Positions 13,966 to 21,036 of a DNA stretch of 29,481 bases are shown here, one piece after another. Origin of the DNA: a virus. Under the pieces are notes generated by a model. It saw only the letters and a program-made list of their open reading frames with translations, searched no databases and had not been told where the DNA came from. The position numbers and the translations under genes are program-made. Where the stretch lies: positions 1 to 29,481 of IMG/VR virus record IMGVR_UViG_3300019135_000035; one strand, given 5' to 3'. The first letter of the stretch is position 1. Every line of letters starts with the position of its first letter.

Positions 13966-14302
13966 AGAACAAACCGTTGCTCGCCTCGTTTCGGAAGTCA
14001 AAGCCGCCCGCACCCTCGTCAACGCTCAAAACGACCAAATCGCGGCTCTCGAAAATCAGGTTAAAACCGAAACCGAAAACTCAACCTCACTCAATCGCAG
14101 TTACCAGAATGCCAAGTCAGAAATAAATTCTCTGCGAGCTGCGAACGATGCTCTGACGAAGGCTATTGTCCTCAATGAACAAACAATAGCCTTACTTCAG
14201 GGCGACCTCCGCGAAGAGCGGGCAAGCAAAAAGAAATGGCGTTCAAGGACATTTAAAGTCGGAGCGACGCTTGCCGCCATTGTCCTTACGAAAATGTTAT
14301 GA
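13847..14302 (+). CDS. unimolecular-spanin-like protein (export signal, coiled coil, C-terminal anchor)
   Basis: A 151-residue protein starting inside the previous gene. N-terminal signal MKIPGPLILIALFLTLTFIA ends near Cys26 (PTAMNC, not a canonical lipobox). The middle is a predicted coiled coil (NAQNDQIAALENQVKTETEN; SEINSLRAANDALTKAIVLN). The C-terminus is a hydrophobic segment (VGATLAAIVLTKML). N-terminal lipoprotein-like signal plus C-terminal membrane anchor is the topology of u-spanins such as T1 gp11, which fuse inner and outer membranes. It overlaps the next gene by ATGA. Alternatively it and the upstream protein form a two-component spanin. Confidence 0.6.
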   Translation: MKIPGPLILIALFLTLTFIAPTAMNCQTSSPASNSQIVSKEQTVARLVSEVKAARTLVNAQNDQIAALENQVKTETENSTSLNRSYQNAKSEINSLRAANDALTKAIVLNEQTIALLQGDLREERASKKKWRSRTFKVGATLAAIVLTKML

Positions 14303-14505
14303 CCGATTTTAAATCAATCTTCATCGCCGGCGTCTCCGCCTCTCCCAGTTTCGTTTTCGCGTTCGCCGAACCCGAAACTCTCGCCATTATTTCTTCAATC
14401 GTTTTGCCGATTGTTTTTTTTATTGCTTCCAAAGCAATTGACGTTCTGGTTCAGATTTATCTTCGCCGCGCACCGAAGCGAAAAATAGTTGAACAGGAAA
14501 GTTGA
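14299..14505 (+). CDS. holin-like small membrane protein
   Basis: A 68-residue protein with two hydrophobic stretches (FIAGVSASPSFVFAFA; IISSIVLPIVFFIASKAIDV) and a basic C-terminus (YLRRAPKRKIVEQES), the general form of a phage holin. It is coupled to the spanin-like gene by ATGA and is followed 3 nt later by the metallopeptidase gene. Holins lack sequence conservation, so the call is by size, topology and place in the lysis block. Confidence 0.6.
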   Translation: MTDFKSIFIAGVSASPSFVFAFAEPETLAIISSIVLPIVFFIASKAIDVLVQIYLRRAPKRKIVEQES

Positions 14506-14508
14506 AAA

Positions 14509-14979
14509 ATGCCGAAAGAATACGCGCCCAGCCCGGAAGTTGAGCATATTGCCGAAAACTTGATCTCAATACTCAAGCCCGAGCTTGAAGCGTTGGAGAT
14601 TCGCTATATTTTCTGCAATGAGAACCCGAAAAAAGACGGTCAGGAAAAAGCCGGATTAATGCGAAAAATTACCGGGCTGAACGCTTATCTGGCTGGACAT
14701 CCGGAAGGTTTTTTTGTTTTGGAGACGGGAAAGCCGGCTTTCGATGCGATGACAGGGGCGCAGCAAATCGCATACGTCCACCACGAATTATGTCATCCGG
14801 GCGTCAATGAGCAGGGAAATTTAGCTTTGATTCCGCACGACGTGGAGGAATTCAACGAAGTTGTAGAAGTTCACGGCGCTTATGAAAACAGCCTTGTTTT
14901 GTTCGGCAATGCACTTAAAAAAGGCGATGGCGATTCCGCAACGCGCGAAGAATTGATTCAGCGATTATTAAATGGCTAA
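14509..14979 (+). CDS. putative phage metallopeptidase
   Basis: A 156-residue protein. HHELCHPG near residue 93 and the later PHDVEEFNEVVEVHG match the phage metallopeptidase domain (HExxH-like H-E-L-x-H plus HDVEEF) found in many tailed phages just before terminase genes. The natural substrate is unknown. GAAAG upstream of ATG 14509 is a plausible ribosome site. It overlaps the small terminase gene by 8 nt. Confidence 0.8.
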   Translation: MPKEYAPSPEVEHIAENLISILKPELEALEIRYIFCNENPKKDGQEKAGLMRKITGLNAYLAGHPEGFFVLETGKPAFDAMTGAQQIAYVHHELCHPGVNEQGNLALIPHDVEEFNEVVEVHGAYENSLVLFGNALKKGDGDSATREELIQRLLNG

Positions 14980-15376
14980 AACATCGGCAAAGGATATTAC
15001 ATACCAAAATCTGGTCGCACAAGCCGTCGCGCTGCGCAGCGCCAAAACTCCGTACGATGAAATCATCGCTGCGCTTGGACATTGGAACTCAATACAAGCC
15101 TGTCAAAAGGCGGTCTCCGCTTATCTGAAGCGAAACCAGACCAAAGTCGTCGAAGACAGTCGTGCAGAATCAATCGCATTATTGGAAGATTTAATTTTCG
15201 AGCTGAAAGCGAAATTTAAACTTAATAAGTCAATTTTAATCTCCCGCGAAATTAGAAACCTCAACGACCAGATAAACAAATTGCAGGGCAATTACGCGCC
15301 GACGAAACTCGCTCACGAAGGCGATTTAGGTTTTGAAATCATCATCCGCGATGAAACGGACAAGCCGAAACAGTAA
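14972..15376 (+). CDS. terS: small terminase subunit
   Basis: A 134-residue protein: an N-terminal helix-turn-helix-like segment (SAKTPYDEIIAALGHWNSIQ), then a long central helix (ESIALLEDLIFELKAKFKLN; REIRNLNDQINKLQGNYAPT), the usual plan of small terminases that recognise the packaging site and oligomerise. It lies directly before the large terminase, overlapping it by about 26 nt. The call depends on position and helix pattern. Confidence 0.72.
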   Translation: MAKTSAKDITYQNLVAQAVALRSAKTPYDEIIAALGHWNSIQACQKAVSAYLKRNQTKVVEDSRAESIALLEDLIFELKAKFKLNKSILISREIRNLNDQINKLQGNYAPTKLAHEGDLGFEIIIRDETDKPKQ

Positions 15377-16592
15377 AAAAGTTGAAATATACTTACCCAA
15401 ACTTCACGCCAAACAACAGCTTGTAGATTCGTCAAAAGCTAAATTCAAAATTTGCGCGGCTGGACGGCGCGGCGGAAAAACGACCTACGGCGCGCGAAAA
15501 GCCGCTCGCAGCTTGCTCGCTCATCGCCGCGTTTTGCTTGCCAGTCCGTCGCAAAATCAGGTCGACGCTTTCTGGGATAAATTACGCGAATGGTTTTACG
15601 ATGCGATTGAAGCCGGAGCAGTCATTAAAAACGAGCAGCGCCGAATTATGACTTTGCCCGGCAATGTGCGCGGAAGAATTGAATGTCGGACGGCTCGTTA
15701 CGCCAACGATTTGCGCGGCGGTTTTGCTGATGAAATTATTCTCGATGAATTCGCTTATTTGAAAGACGCCGAAATCGCGTTGCACGAAGTTATCGAGCCG
15801 ATGCTGCTCGACATGGATGGCGACCTCGATATTTATTCTTCACCGCGTGCGGGTAGTTATTTCAACAAAATTTATAAACAGGTCGAAGCCGGTTTGATGG
15901 AGGAATGGGAATCATTTCATTTTATTTCTTCCGACAACCCGACGCTTTCGACCGACGCTTTAAAACGGCTCGAAACCAATTCCAAAGCGCGCGGCGGAAG
16001 TCGAGCTTACGCACAGGAAATTCTCGCGCAAATTTTGGATGAAGTCGAAGGCGCGATGTGGAAACGGGCGTGGATTCATCACGAACCAGTTCCGGCAGGC
16101 GTCCGGCTGATTCGTATTGTGGTTGCCGTTGATCCGGCGGTTTCAGCGACCGCCAAATCGGACGAAACCGGCATTATCGTTTGCGGCAAAGGCTCAAACG
16201 GAAAATACTACGTTCTTGCAGATTATTCCGGCATTTATACACCGCACGGCTGGGCGAAAAAAGCCGTCGAAGCGTACGAAGAATTTAAAGCCGACAAAAT
16301 CGTTGCCGAAAAAAACAACGGCGGCGATATGGTTAAAACAACTCTCAAAACTGTTAATAAATCCGTTCCCGTTAAGCTAGTTTGGGCATCGCGCAGCAAA
16401 GACGCCCGTGCCGAGCCGATTGCATCGCTTTACGAAGACGGAGAAGTTTGTCACGCCGAAATGTTTCCGTTTTTGGAGGAACAAATGATGACCTGGACAA
16501 TTGAAGCGGATTTCAGTCCCGATAGGAGGGACGCATTGGTCTGGGGATTGTCTGAATTAGCGTTGACGGATTCAGGCGCAGCCGGCTTCTAA
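15351..16592 (+). CDS. terL: large terminase subunit
   Basis: A 413-residue packaging ATPase/nuclease. The ATPase has Walker A AAGRRGGKTT and Walker B IILDEF; the C-terminal RNase-H-fold nuclease has VAVDPA (first Asp), a central DKIVAEKNNGGDMV and RRDALVW (last Asp). It drives DNA into the capsid and cuts it. ATG 15351 (MKRTSRNSKK) is chosen; ATG 15333 is also in frame, both within the terS end. The gene looks complete. Its 3' end overlaps an antisense remnant. Confidence 0.92.
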   Translation: MKRTSRNSKKVEIYLPKLHAKQQLVDSSKAKFKICAAGRRGGKTTYGARKAARSLLAHRRVLLASPSQNQVDAFWDKLREWFYDAIEAGAVIKNEQRRIMTLPGNVRGRIECRTARYANDLRGGFADEIILDEFAYLKDAEIALHEVIEPMLLDMDGDLDIYSSPRAGSYFNKIYKQVEAGLMEEWESFHFISSDNPTLSTDALKRLETNSKARGGSRAYAQEILAQILDEVEGAMWKRAWIHHEPVPAGVRLIRIVVAVDPAVSATAKSDETGIIVCGKGSNGKYYVLADYSGIYTPHGWAKKAVEAYEEFKADKIVAEKNNGGDMVKTTLKTVNKSVPVKLVWASRSKDARAEPIASLYEDGEVCHAEMFPFLEEQMMTWTIEADFSPDRRDALVWGLSELALTDSGAAGF

Positions 16593-16795
16593 ATATATTC
16601 AAATTCAATTCGGCTAATAATTGCGTCAACCGGGCATTTATTATGCTCGCTGAAAAATCGAATAAATTCAGACGGCGACATTTCGGGAAAGCCTTCCGCG
16701 ACACAATCGGTTTGAGTCATTTGATTGAGCGGTTCGCGCCGAAAGCCGGTAATACGGATTCTCGCTAAAACGACCGGCTTTTCTCTTTTGCACAC
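16589..16795 (-). pseudogene. C-terminal half of an ASCH-domain-like phage protein
   Basis: The 68 codons read RIRITGFRREPLNQMTQTDC, then VAEGFPEMSPSEFIRFFSEH and a final RIEFEYI. Phage ASCH-type proteins have the same ending: an (RREPL..IT..DA..EGF) block followed by a final (RIEFEY) strand. The N-terminal half with the conserved nucleic-acid-binding GxKxxT part is absent: similarity stops at the leader repeat beginning 16801. It is therefore probably a remnant left by recombination at that repeat. Confidence 0.6.
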
Positions 16796-16800
16796 TCAAA

Positions 16801-16870
16801 AACAACCGCTCAATAAAATTTATCTAAACTTAAAGAGGCTCATAAAGAGTCTCTTTTGCTTTTGCGCGGA
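16801..16870 (+). repeat. leader/end repeat copy 1 with terminator hairpin
   Basis: Starts AACAACCGCTCAATAAAATT; its first 30 bases are identical at 20892 and 27061. The hairpin AAAGAGGCT...AGTCTCTTT (16832-16856) with T-rich tail follows. After TTTTGCG the sequence continues into a portal-upstream region shared with copy 2. Confidence 0.85.
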
Positions 16871-16941
16871 AAAGGGAAAGCCGCAAAATGCTTGAGAACT
16901 CACCGCTTTTTTACAACCGCCGCAACTTCTTACACCTTTTT

Positions 16942-17028
16942 ATGGAAACTCAAAATCCTGACATTTCAACAGCCGTCGAGCGTCTTTCAGCGCAGCGCTC
17001 ATCGCTTCAACAGTTTTACGATTATTGA
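16942..17028 (+). pseudogene. 5' remnant of a second portal gene (28 codons)
   Basis: METQNPDISTAVERLSAQRS then SLQQFYDY corresponds to the start of the intact portal (ELPNTSTADIKLAVERLSAQ, RQSLQVFYDYY). It is about three-quarters identical in DNA and stops where the TnpB-C scaffold begins: TTTTACGATTATT (17014-17026) is common to both portals, then the remnant runs into GACACTC of cassette C and a stop. The rest of this allele is missing except for the 3' remnant at 27124. Confidence 0.88.
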
Positions 17029-17110
17029 CACTCTCCAGCCTAACGCTGAATCTTGTTGCTTGGAGATTCTAAAGACACGCTTTGCCTATCGGCATACGTT
17101 ACGTCTTTAC
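17005..17110 (-). ncRNA. candidate omegaRNA 3' end and guide of TnpB-C
   Basis: On the minus strand the tnpB-C end contains ATCTCCAAGC...GCTGGAGA, which folds into a hairpin, followed by GTGTC(AA), as in copy 0. The guide would start near 17024: TAATCGTAAAACTGTTGAAG, antisense to the portal remnant. The intact portal (21118-21130) keeps the first 11 nt of this sequence and then differs. Confidence 0.6.
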
Positions 17111-18203
17111 GGGCAAGCCCTGCCCGATTAAGAATTATTTTTGCGCTGACAATATCACGATGCAGAGATAAACCGCATTTTTCGCATTTATGCCGACGAA
17201 CCGATAAGTTTTTCTTAACGCCCGCGCCGCAAATACAGGTTTGACTTGTGCCTTTGGCGTCAACTTTCCAAACTCTTTTACCAGCGTTTTCAGCTTTGTA
17301 TTCGAGTAGATTCAGAAAGTTTCCCCAACTCGCATCGGATATGCTTTTTGCAAGATGATGATTTTTCACCATATTGCGGATTTGCAGATTTTCAACTGCG
17401 ATTTCATCAAATCTTTTAATTAAATTCGTGCTTTGTTTGTGCAGGAAATCCAATCTTTGACGTTTGATTTTCAGGTGTTGTTTTCGTAGTAAACGAACTG
17501 CATCCTGACGGTTATTACTGCCTTTTTTCTTGCGCGACAGCTTTCTCTGCAAGCGTTTCAATTTTCTTTCGGCAACGCGCAAAAAGCGCGGATTTTCTAT
17601 TTTCTCGCCGTTCGATAGCGTTGCGAAATTTTCCAGCCCGACATCAACGCCGATTGTCGCGCCTGTTTTCTCAAGAAGTTGTTTTTCGATTTCAGCCGTA
17701 AAAATTACGAACCAGCCGTCAACCTCTCGTTTAATCTGACAGGTTTTGATTTTGCCTTCGATTTCACGGCTCAAGCGGATTTTAAAGCTGCCGATTTTGG
17801 AAAGAATCAACCTATCGCCTATCAATTTAAAACCTGCTTGCGGATAGCAAAACGAGTTATAGCGGCTTGCGCTTTTGAAACGGGGAAAACCCGCTTTTTC
17901 ACCTTTTTTGACTCTGCCGAAAAACGCTTTGAAAGTTTTGTCGAGGCGATTTAAAACATCCTGCAAAACCTGAGCATAGACCGCATTTAAATCTTCTCTG
18001 ATTTTTTTTACTTCCGGTAATTGGCTTTGTTGGTTTTTATGTGAAATCGAGATTAGATTAAATTTCCAAGCGTCGCGCCTTTCCTGTAACGCGGCGTTAT
18101 ACAACTCGCGGCAAAGCGTAAGTGTTTCTTCAAATTTCGCCGCAACCGCTTTTGACGGTCTGCAAATTTTGAATTTATAGGTTTTGATAGTCTTTTCGGA
18201 CAT
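17040..18203 (-). CDS. tnpB: TnpB RNA-guided nuclease, cassette C
   Basis: A 387-residue TnpB with RuvC D187 (IGVDVG), E271 (AVENLQI) and D350 (SLHRDIVSAK) and the zinc finger C323-x-C325 ... C340-x2-C343. ATG 18203 lies 10 nt after the gene 4 stop (AAAAAGG before ATG), a longer gap with its own ribosome site, unlike the 3-nt gap in B, D and E. It groups with copies 0 and D by finger type. The 3' flank is antisense portal DNA, so the predicted target is a portal gene. Confidence 0.94.
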   Translation of the reverse strand: MSEKTIKTYKFKICRPSKAVAAKFEETLTLCRELYNAALQERRDAWKFNLISISHKNQQSQLPEVKKIREDLNAVYAQVLQDVLNRLDKTFKAFFGRVKKGEKAGFPRFKSASRYNSFCYPQAGFKLIGDRLILSKIGSFKIRLSREIEGKIKTCQIKREVDGWFVIFTAEIEKQLLEKTGATIGVDVGLENFATLSNGEKIENPRFLRVAERKLKRLQRKLSRKKKGSNNRQDAVRLLRKQHLKIKRQRLDFLHKQSTNLIKRFDEIAVENLQIRNMVKNHHLAKSISDASWGNFLNLLEYKAENAGKRVWKVDAKGTSQTCICGAGVKKNLSVRRHKCEKCGLSLHRDIVSAKIILNRAGLARKDVTYADRQSVSLESPSNKIQR

Positions 18204-18213
18204 CCTTTTTAAA

Positions 18214-18450
18214 TCAATACCGATTACATTCTTTACAGGTCGAACGCAGACCGCCCGTTTTGCGAGGGTAAAAGTTCGAGCGTAAGACGAAATGTTTGCC
18301 CTTGTTGCACCATTTGACCGACGCGCCTTGAATTATCAATTTGCGGTCAACTTCGCGCTCTACGACATCAATCAACTGCCGGATAAAGATTTGTTCTTCC
18401 GTCGGCAGTTGATTGAATTTGTCCGCTAATTGCTCAAATCTCTCCTTCAT
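18214..18450 (-). CDS. zinc-ribbon protein, cassette gene 4, copy C
   Basis: A 78-residue protein: MKERFEQLADKFNQLPTEEQ, IFIRQLIDVVEREVDRKLII and the zinc part KWCNKGKHFVLRSNFYPRKT, GGLRSTCKECNRY. Nearly identical to B, D and E. It starts within the 3' end of gene 3 (17-nt overlap). As in the other copies, the nuclease slot follows. It probably binds nucleic acid or assists the nuclease, by analogy with HNH enzymes in which this module precedes the catalytic domain. Confidence 0.8.
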   Translation of the reverse strand: MKERFEQLADKFNQLPTEEQIFIRQLIDVVEREVDRKLIIQGASVKWCNKGKHFVLRSNFYPRKTGGLRSTCKECNRY

Positions 18451-18961
18451 CTTCTCCGACAACCGAGACGCCGTTAGCGCGCGTCACCTCAATGCGCGCC
18501 CCGAATCCGTTTTCTTCGTAAGCCGACAGATACATCTCGATAACTTCCGGCGTTTCATCGTCGGCGTATTGAGACATAAAAGACAAAGCATCGTGAATCG
18601 TGTCTTTCAAAGGCTGCGGTGTGGCGGGATTATTCAAGACCTGTGAAATCAATTCAGCCAACTCTTTTTTACCCGTTTTTTCCTGCGCCTCCGGTTTGTC
18701 CGGTTTTTCCTGCCCGTCTTTTCTTTCCTGCGAGTAAGCGAAGTTGTCGAGCAGCGAGACATAATGCACTGCTCGTCCTACCAAATCTTCTCCTAACTCG
18801 CCCGTATATTGAATCGTTTCGATAAGACTCATCTCGCTTAATCTGCTCAAGGAATTTTCATCGTCAACGAGAATCAAGAGCCGAAACAGGGCTTGCATTT
18901 TGAATAAAACCTGTAACGCGGATTGCGCGTTTCCGTGCGGAGTATTGGGAAAATCTTTCAT
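18434..18961 (-). CDS. helical protein, cassette gene 3, copy C
   Basis: A 175-residue version of gene 3. N-terminus NTPHGNAQSALQVLFKMQAL and C-terminus RIEVTRANGVSVVGEDEGEI are as in the other copies, but the middle has a charged insertion (SQERKDGQEKPDKPEAQEKT) and diverged helices (LKDTIHDALSFMSQYADDET, PEVIEMYLSAYEENG). The partial copy E shares the C version of the last 40 residues, so C and E are sister lineages. ATGA overlap with gene 2. Confidence 0.8.
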   Translation of the reverse strand: MKDFPNTPHGNAQSALQVLFKMQALFRLLILVDDENSLSRLSEMSLIETIQYTGELGEDLVGRAVHYVSLLDNFAYSQERKDGQEKPDKPEAQEKTGKKELAELISQVLNNPATPQPLKDTIHDALSFMSQYADDETPEVIEMYLSAYEENGFGARIEVTRANGVSVVGEDEGEI

Positions 18962-19293
18962 CTTGCCACCTCCAATTTTCTAAACGGAATCACATTGTCG
19001 CGGTCGGAAAAATCAGCCCAACTGAAATTGTTTTCAACGCGCGCGCCGAACTCTCGTTCGGAAACGGCAAGTAATCTGGCTGTGTCGGAAAGAGACATCA
19101 GGTAAGCCAATTCAGGCGCGTGTTGGAGCGTGCACGCGCGGCAAACCACTAATCCCGTTTCATCGCAAACGACCTCGACGCCGATGTTCGGGTTGGTTGC
19201 TTCATTGCATAACGGACACGAATCCGTGATTCGTGTATTTAATTTAATCGCTAATTTTGGAAGCGATAAGATATTTGTTGTATTCTTAGACAT
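18958..19293 (-). CDS. C4 zinc-finger protein, cassette gene 2, copy C
   Basis: An 111-residue protein with CPLC ... CRAC finger, NIGVEVVCDETGLVVCRACT and ELAYLMSLSDTARLLAVSER. ATG 19293 (MSKNTTN) fits copies A and B and has AAAGGA upstream (on the minus strand); ATG 19299 is a minor alternative. The finger region is nearly identical to A although gene 1 is different, which points to recombination between cassettes. Confidence 0.85.
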   Translation of the reverse strand: MSKNTTNILSLPKLAIKLNTRITDSCPLCNEATNPNIGVEVVCDETGLVVCRACTLQHAPELAYLMSLSDTARLLAVSEREFGARVENNFSWADFSDRDNVIPFRKLEVAR

Positions 19294-19325
19294 AAGCAAA
19301 GTCCTTTCTTAATTGATTGGATTGG

Positions 19326-19361
19326 AGGCTTAGACAGGTTTGGTAGAACTTGCCTAAGCCT
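19326..19361 (-). terminator. intra-operon terminator/attenuator, cassette C
   Basis: On the minus strand AGGCTTAGGCAAG pairs with CTGTCTAAGCCT across a loop of about 10 nt with one or two mismatches. The sequence differs entirely from the A/B/D hairpin but sits at the same place between genes 1 and 2, so the hairpin itself is what is kept. Confidence 0.75.
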
Positions 19362-19368
19362 TTTTGTT

Positions 19369-19683
19369 TTAGTTGGTTCTTTCAACGTAGATTTGAATCA
19401 AACGGCTAGCCGCGCGGTGATAACACGGATAACCTTTTCGATGCGCTTCACACTGACAAGTGCCGTTGGCGGTGTAGATTTGCCCGCTTCGCTCGGAAAG
19501 CATTAAAAGCGAGTGCGAATCGTGGTTATAAGTCATAAACGGGTTGTTTTCGATTTCAACCGTCGCTTTGGCGATTGCGTTAATCCAGCGTTTGCCGTTC
19601 TCTTGTCGCGGGTTGATTTTTGCAATTGATTCGGCGGCGATTTCACCTAATAGTTCTTTGTTGATTTCGGTTGCTACGTTCAT
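19369..19683 (-). CDS. divergent SWIM zinc-finger protein, cassette gene 1, copy C
   Basis: A 104-residue protein occupying the gene 1 place but with little similarity to the A/B/D version. It keeps the SWIM signature CQCEAHRKGYPCYH at about residues 76-89, with INAIAKATVEIENNPFMTYN and LLMLSERSGQIYTANGTCQC before it. A second SWIM protein at the same locus suggests the SWIM function is needed while sequence is free to vary or be swapped. AGGAG precedes ATG 19683. Confidence 0.82.
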   Translation of the reverse strand: MNVATEINKELLGEIAAESIAKINPRQENGKRWINAIAKATVEIENNPFMTYNHDSHSLLMLSERSGQIYTANGTCQCEAHRKGYPCYHRAASRLIQIYVERTN

Positions 19684-19709
19684 TTCTTTTCTCCTGTTTT
19701 CGGTTAATT

Positions 19710-19811
19710 AGTCATTTCTGACTTACAAATAAAGATTAACAGATTCGTTAATCTTTATCAATAGAAAATTAACATTTGTGTTAATCTTTTTAGTGATTTA
19801 TCATTTTGCCG
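19710..19811 (-). promoter_or_regulatory. divergent control region of cassette C with two GTTAAT-type operators
   Basis: AAAGATTAAC-N6-GTTAATCTTT (19731-19756, 10-bp perfect arms) and ATTAAC-N6-GTTAAT (19768-19785) are the operators. The operon promoter on the minus strand is TTGATA (19761-19756), 17 nt, TAATCT (19738-19733), inside the first palindrome. The mRNA would begin just before AGTCAGAAATGACT (19723-19710), the same GAAA-loop hairpin as in A and D. The regulator promoter on plus is a weak TTGTGT-17-TATCAT (19776-19804), overlapping the second operator. Confidence 0.75.
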
Positions 19812-20012
19812 ATGAATAAATTGACTGCAAAACAAGTTGCTGGAAAATTAGGCGTAAATGACAGTCGCGTAAGGCAGTTGATTAAATCAGGCAAGCTGCC
19901 AGCCGAAAAATACGGCAATCTTTGGTTAATTAATGAAGAAGATTTAGAACTTGTACAGAATCGTAAACCGACAGGCAGACCGCCGAAAGCGAAGATTGAA
20001 GGTGAAAAATAA
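19812..20012 (+). CDS. excisionase/MerR-like HTH regulator of cassette C
   Basis: A 66-residue protein: LTAKQVAGKLGVNDSRVRQL then IKSGKLPAEKYGNLWLINEE and DLELVQNRKPTGRPPKAK. This is the HTH_17/excisionase-type winged helix, not the Xre fold used by A, B and D. The C-terminal TGRPPKAK resembles an AT-hook-like basic tail. ATG 19812 follows the predicted -10 box by 7 nt, so the mRNA is leaderless. It should bind the GTTAAT palindromes. Cargo starts 5 nt downstream. Confidence 0.82.
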   Translation: MNKLTAKQVAGKLGVNDSRVRQLIKSGKLPAEKYGNLWLINEEDLELVQNRKPTGRPPKAKIEGEK

Positions 20013-20017
20013 ATACT

Positions 20018-20863
20018 ATGGGTGTAGTACCTCCAACCGTAAATACAACTCCAAAACAATTCTGCTTTGTCTTGATGCCGTTCGACGAGGCTTTTGACGA
20101 TGTTTACAACTTAGGTATTAAAGAAGCCTGTAAAAGCGCCGGAGCTTATTGCGAGCGAATAGATGAACAGATATTTAGTGAAAGCATTCTGGAACGAGTT
20201 TACAATCAAATCTCGAAAGCCGACATTATTATTGCCGATATGACGGGGCGTAATGTTAATGTCTTTTATGAAGTCGGCTATGCTCACGCTTTAGGTAAGT
20301 CAGTCATTTTGCTTACTCGAAATGCGGATGATATTCCTTTTGATTTAAAGCACTATCCTCACATTGTTTACGGAGGCAAAATTACTAGGCTGGTCGAAGC
20401 ATTGGAACGCAGGGTGAGATGGTGCGTAGAAAATCCCCGGCAAATGCTAAGCAAGGTTGATTTGAATCTGGAGTTTTTTCTGGAGGGGAAGAAGTTGGAA
20501 GAGAATGTCGAGGTGCAAAAATCTTTCAAGGATTTCAACGCCGTCACAGACATAATTTTTCGTTTGAATGTACACAACACCGATAGAAGTATATGCGATG
20601 CGTCTTTCGTGGAACTTGGCTTGATATTACCGAAAGAATTTCGCAGATTGAATACAAGCACCTCGGCAGTTACTTTATCGGATAATGAATATATGCATCT
20701 TCTCAAAGGCATCGGCAAGCTTCTTCCGGGCGGCTGGACGGGGCTTGATGTTAAAACGTATGTCAACAATGCGGATGAATTAAAAAACAGAAAGTTGGAT
20801 TGCTGTTTGCGCATATTTTCAGAATTGGGTACGAGAGATATTCCGTTCAAACTTTTGACTTGA
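20018..20863 (+). CDS. TIR-like / nucleoside deoxyribosyltransferase-like protein, cassette C cargo
   Basis: A 281-residue protein. Residues about 15-130 match the TIR-like, nucleoside 2-deoxyribosyltransferase-like fold: FCFVLMPFDEAFDDVYNLGI, a CERIDEQIFSESILERVYNQ block, ADIIIADMTGRNVNVFYEVG (with the catalytic-type Glu) and YAHALGKSVILLTRN, then DIPFDLKHYPHIVY. Proteins of this group occur in phage-defence systems as NAD or nucleotide-processing effectors. The C-terminal half (about 150-281) is an unrecognised domain that could sense or regulate. Expressed with the repressor, it would suit a lysogen-encoded defence against other phages. Confidence 0.75.
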   Translation: MGVVPPTVNTTPKQFCFVLMPFDEAFDDVYNLGIKEACKSAGAYCERIDEQIFSESILERVYNQISKADIIIADMTGRNVNVFYEVGYAHALGKSVILLTRNADDIPFDLKHYPHIVYGGKITRLVEALERRVRWCVENPRQMLSKVDLNLEFFLEGKKLEENVEVQKSFKDFNAVTDIIFRLNVHNTDRSICDASFVELGLILPKEFRRLNTSTSAVTLSDNEYMHLLKGIGKLLPGGWTGLDVKTYVNNADELKNRKLDCCLRIFSELGTRDIPFKLLT

Positions 20864-20891
20864 ACCAGCGTTCTTGGCGTACATTATTCCT

Positions 20892-20960
20892 AACAACCGC
20901 TCAATAAAATTTATCTAAACTCAAAGAGGCTTTGAAGGAAGTCTCTTTTTCTTTTGCGCG
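20892..20960 (+). repeat. leader/end repeat copy 2 with terminator hairpin
   Basis: The 30-nt conserved start is followed by AAAGAGGCTT...AAGTCTCTTT (20923-20948) and T-rich CTTTTGCG. It ends cassette C cargo transcription and leads into the portal-upstream region. The region after it (GCGGAAAAGGGAAAG) is shared with copy 1. Confidence 0.85.
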
Positions 20961-21036
20961 GAAAAGGGAAAGACGGAACTTGGCTGAACTAACCGCTTTT
21001 TTACAACCGCAGCAACTTCTTACGCCTTTATTTACA

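Larger units (their letters stand above)
17025..20960 (-). mobile_element. cassette C (tnpB operon on -, HTH and TIR-like cargo on +)
   Basis: A complete cassette lying between a portal 5' remnant and the leader of the intact portal. Its cargo end coincides with leader/end repeat copy 2. It differs from A, B and D in its SWIM protein, its terminator sequence and an excisionase-type regulator. Confidence 0.7.

Noticed and set aside
20932-21036. Longer N-terminus for the portal (MKEVSFSFARKRE...)
   Set aside because: The homologous region before the portal remnant at 16942 differs in length by 5 nt, so the frame is not kept; this is a leader, not coding sequence.
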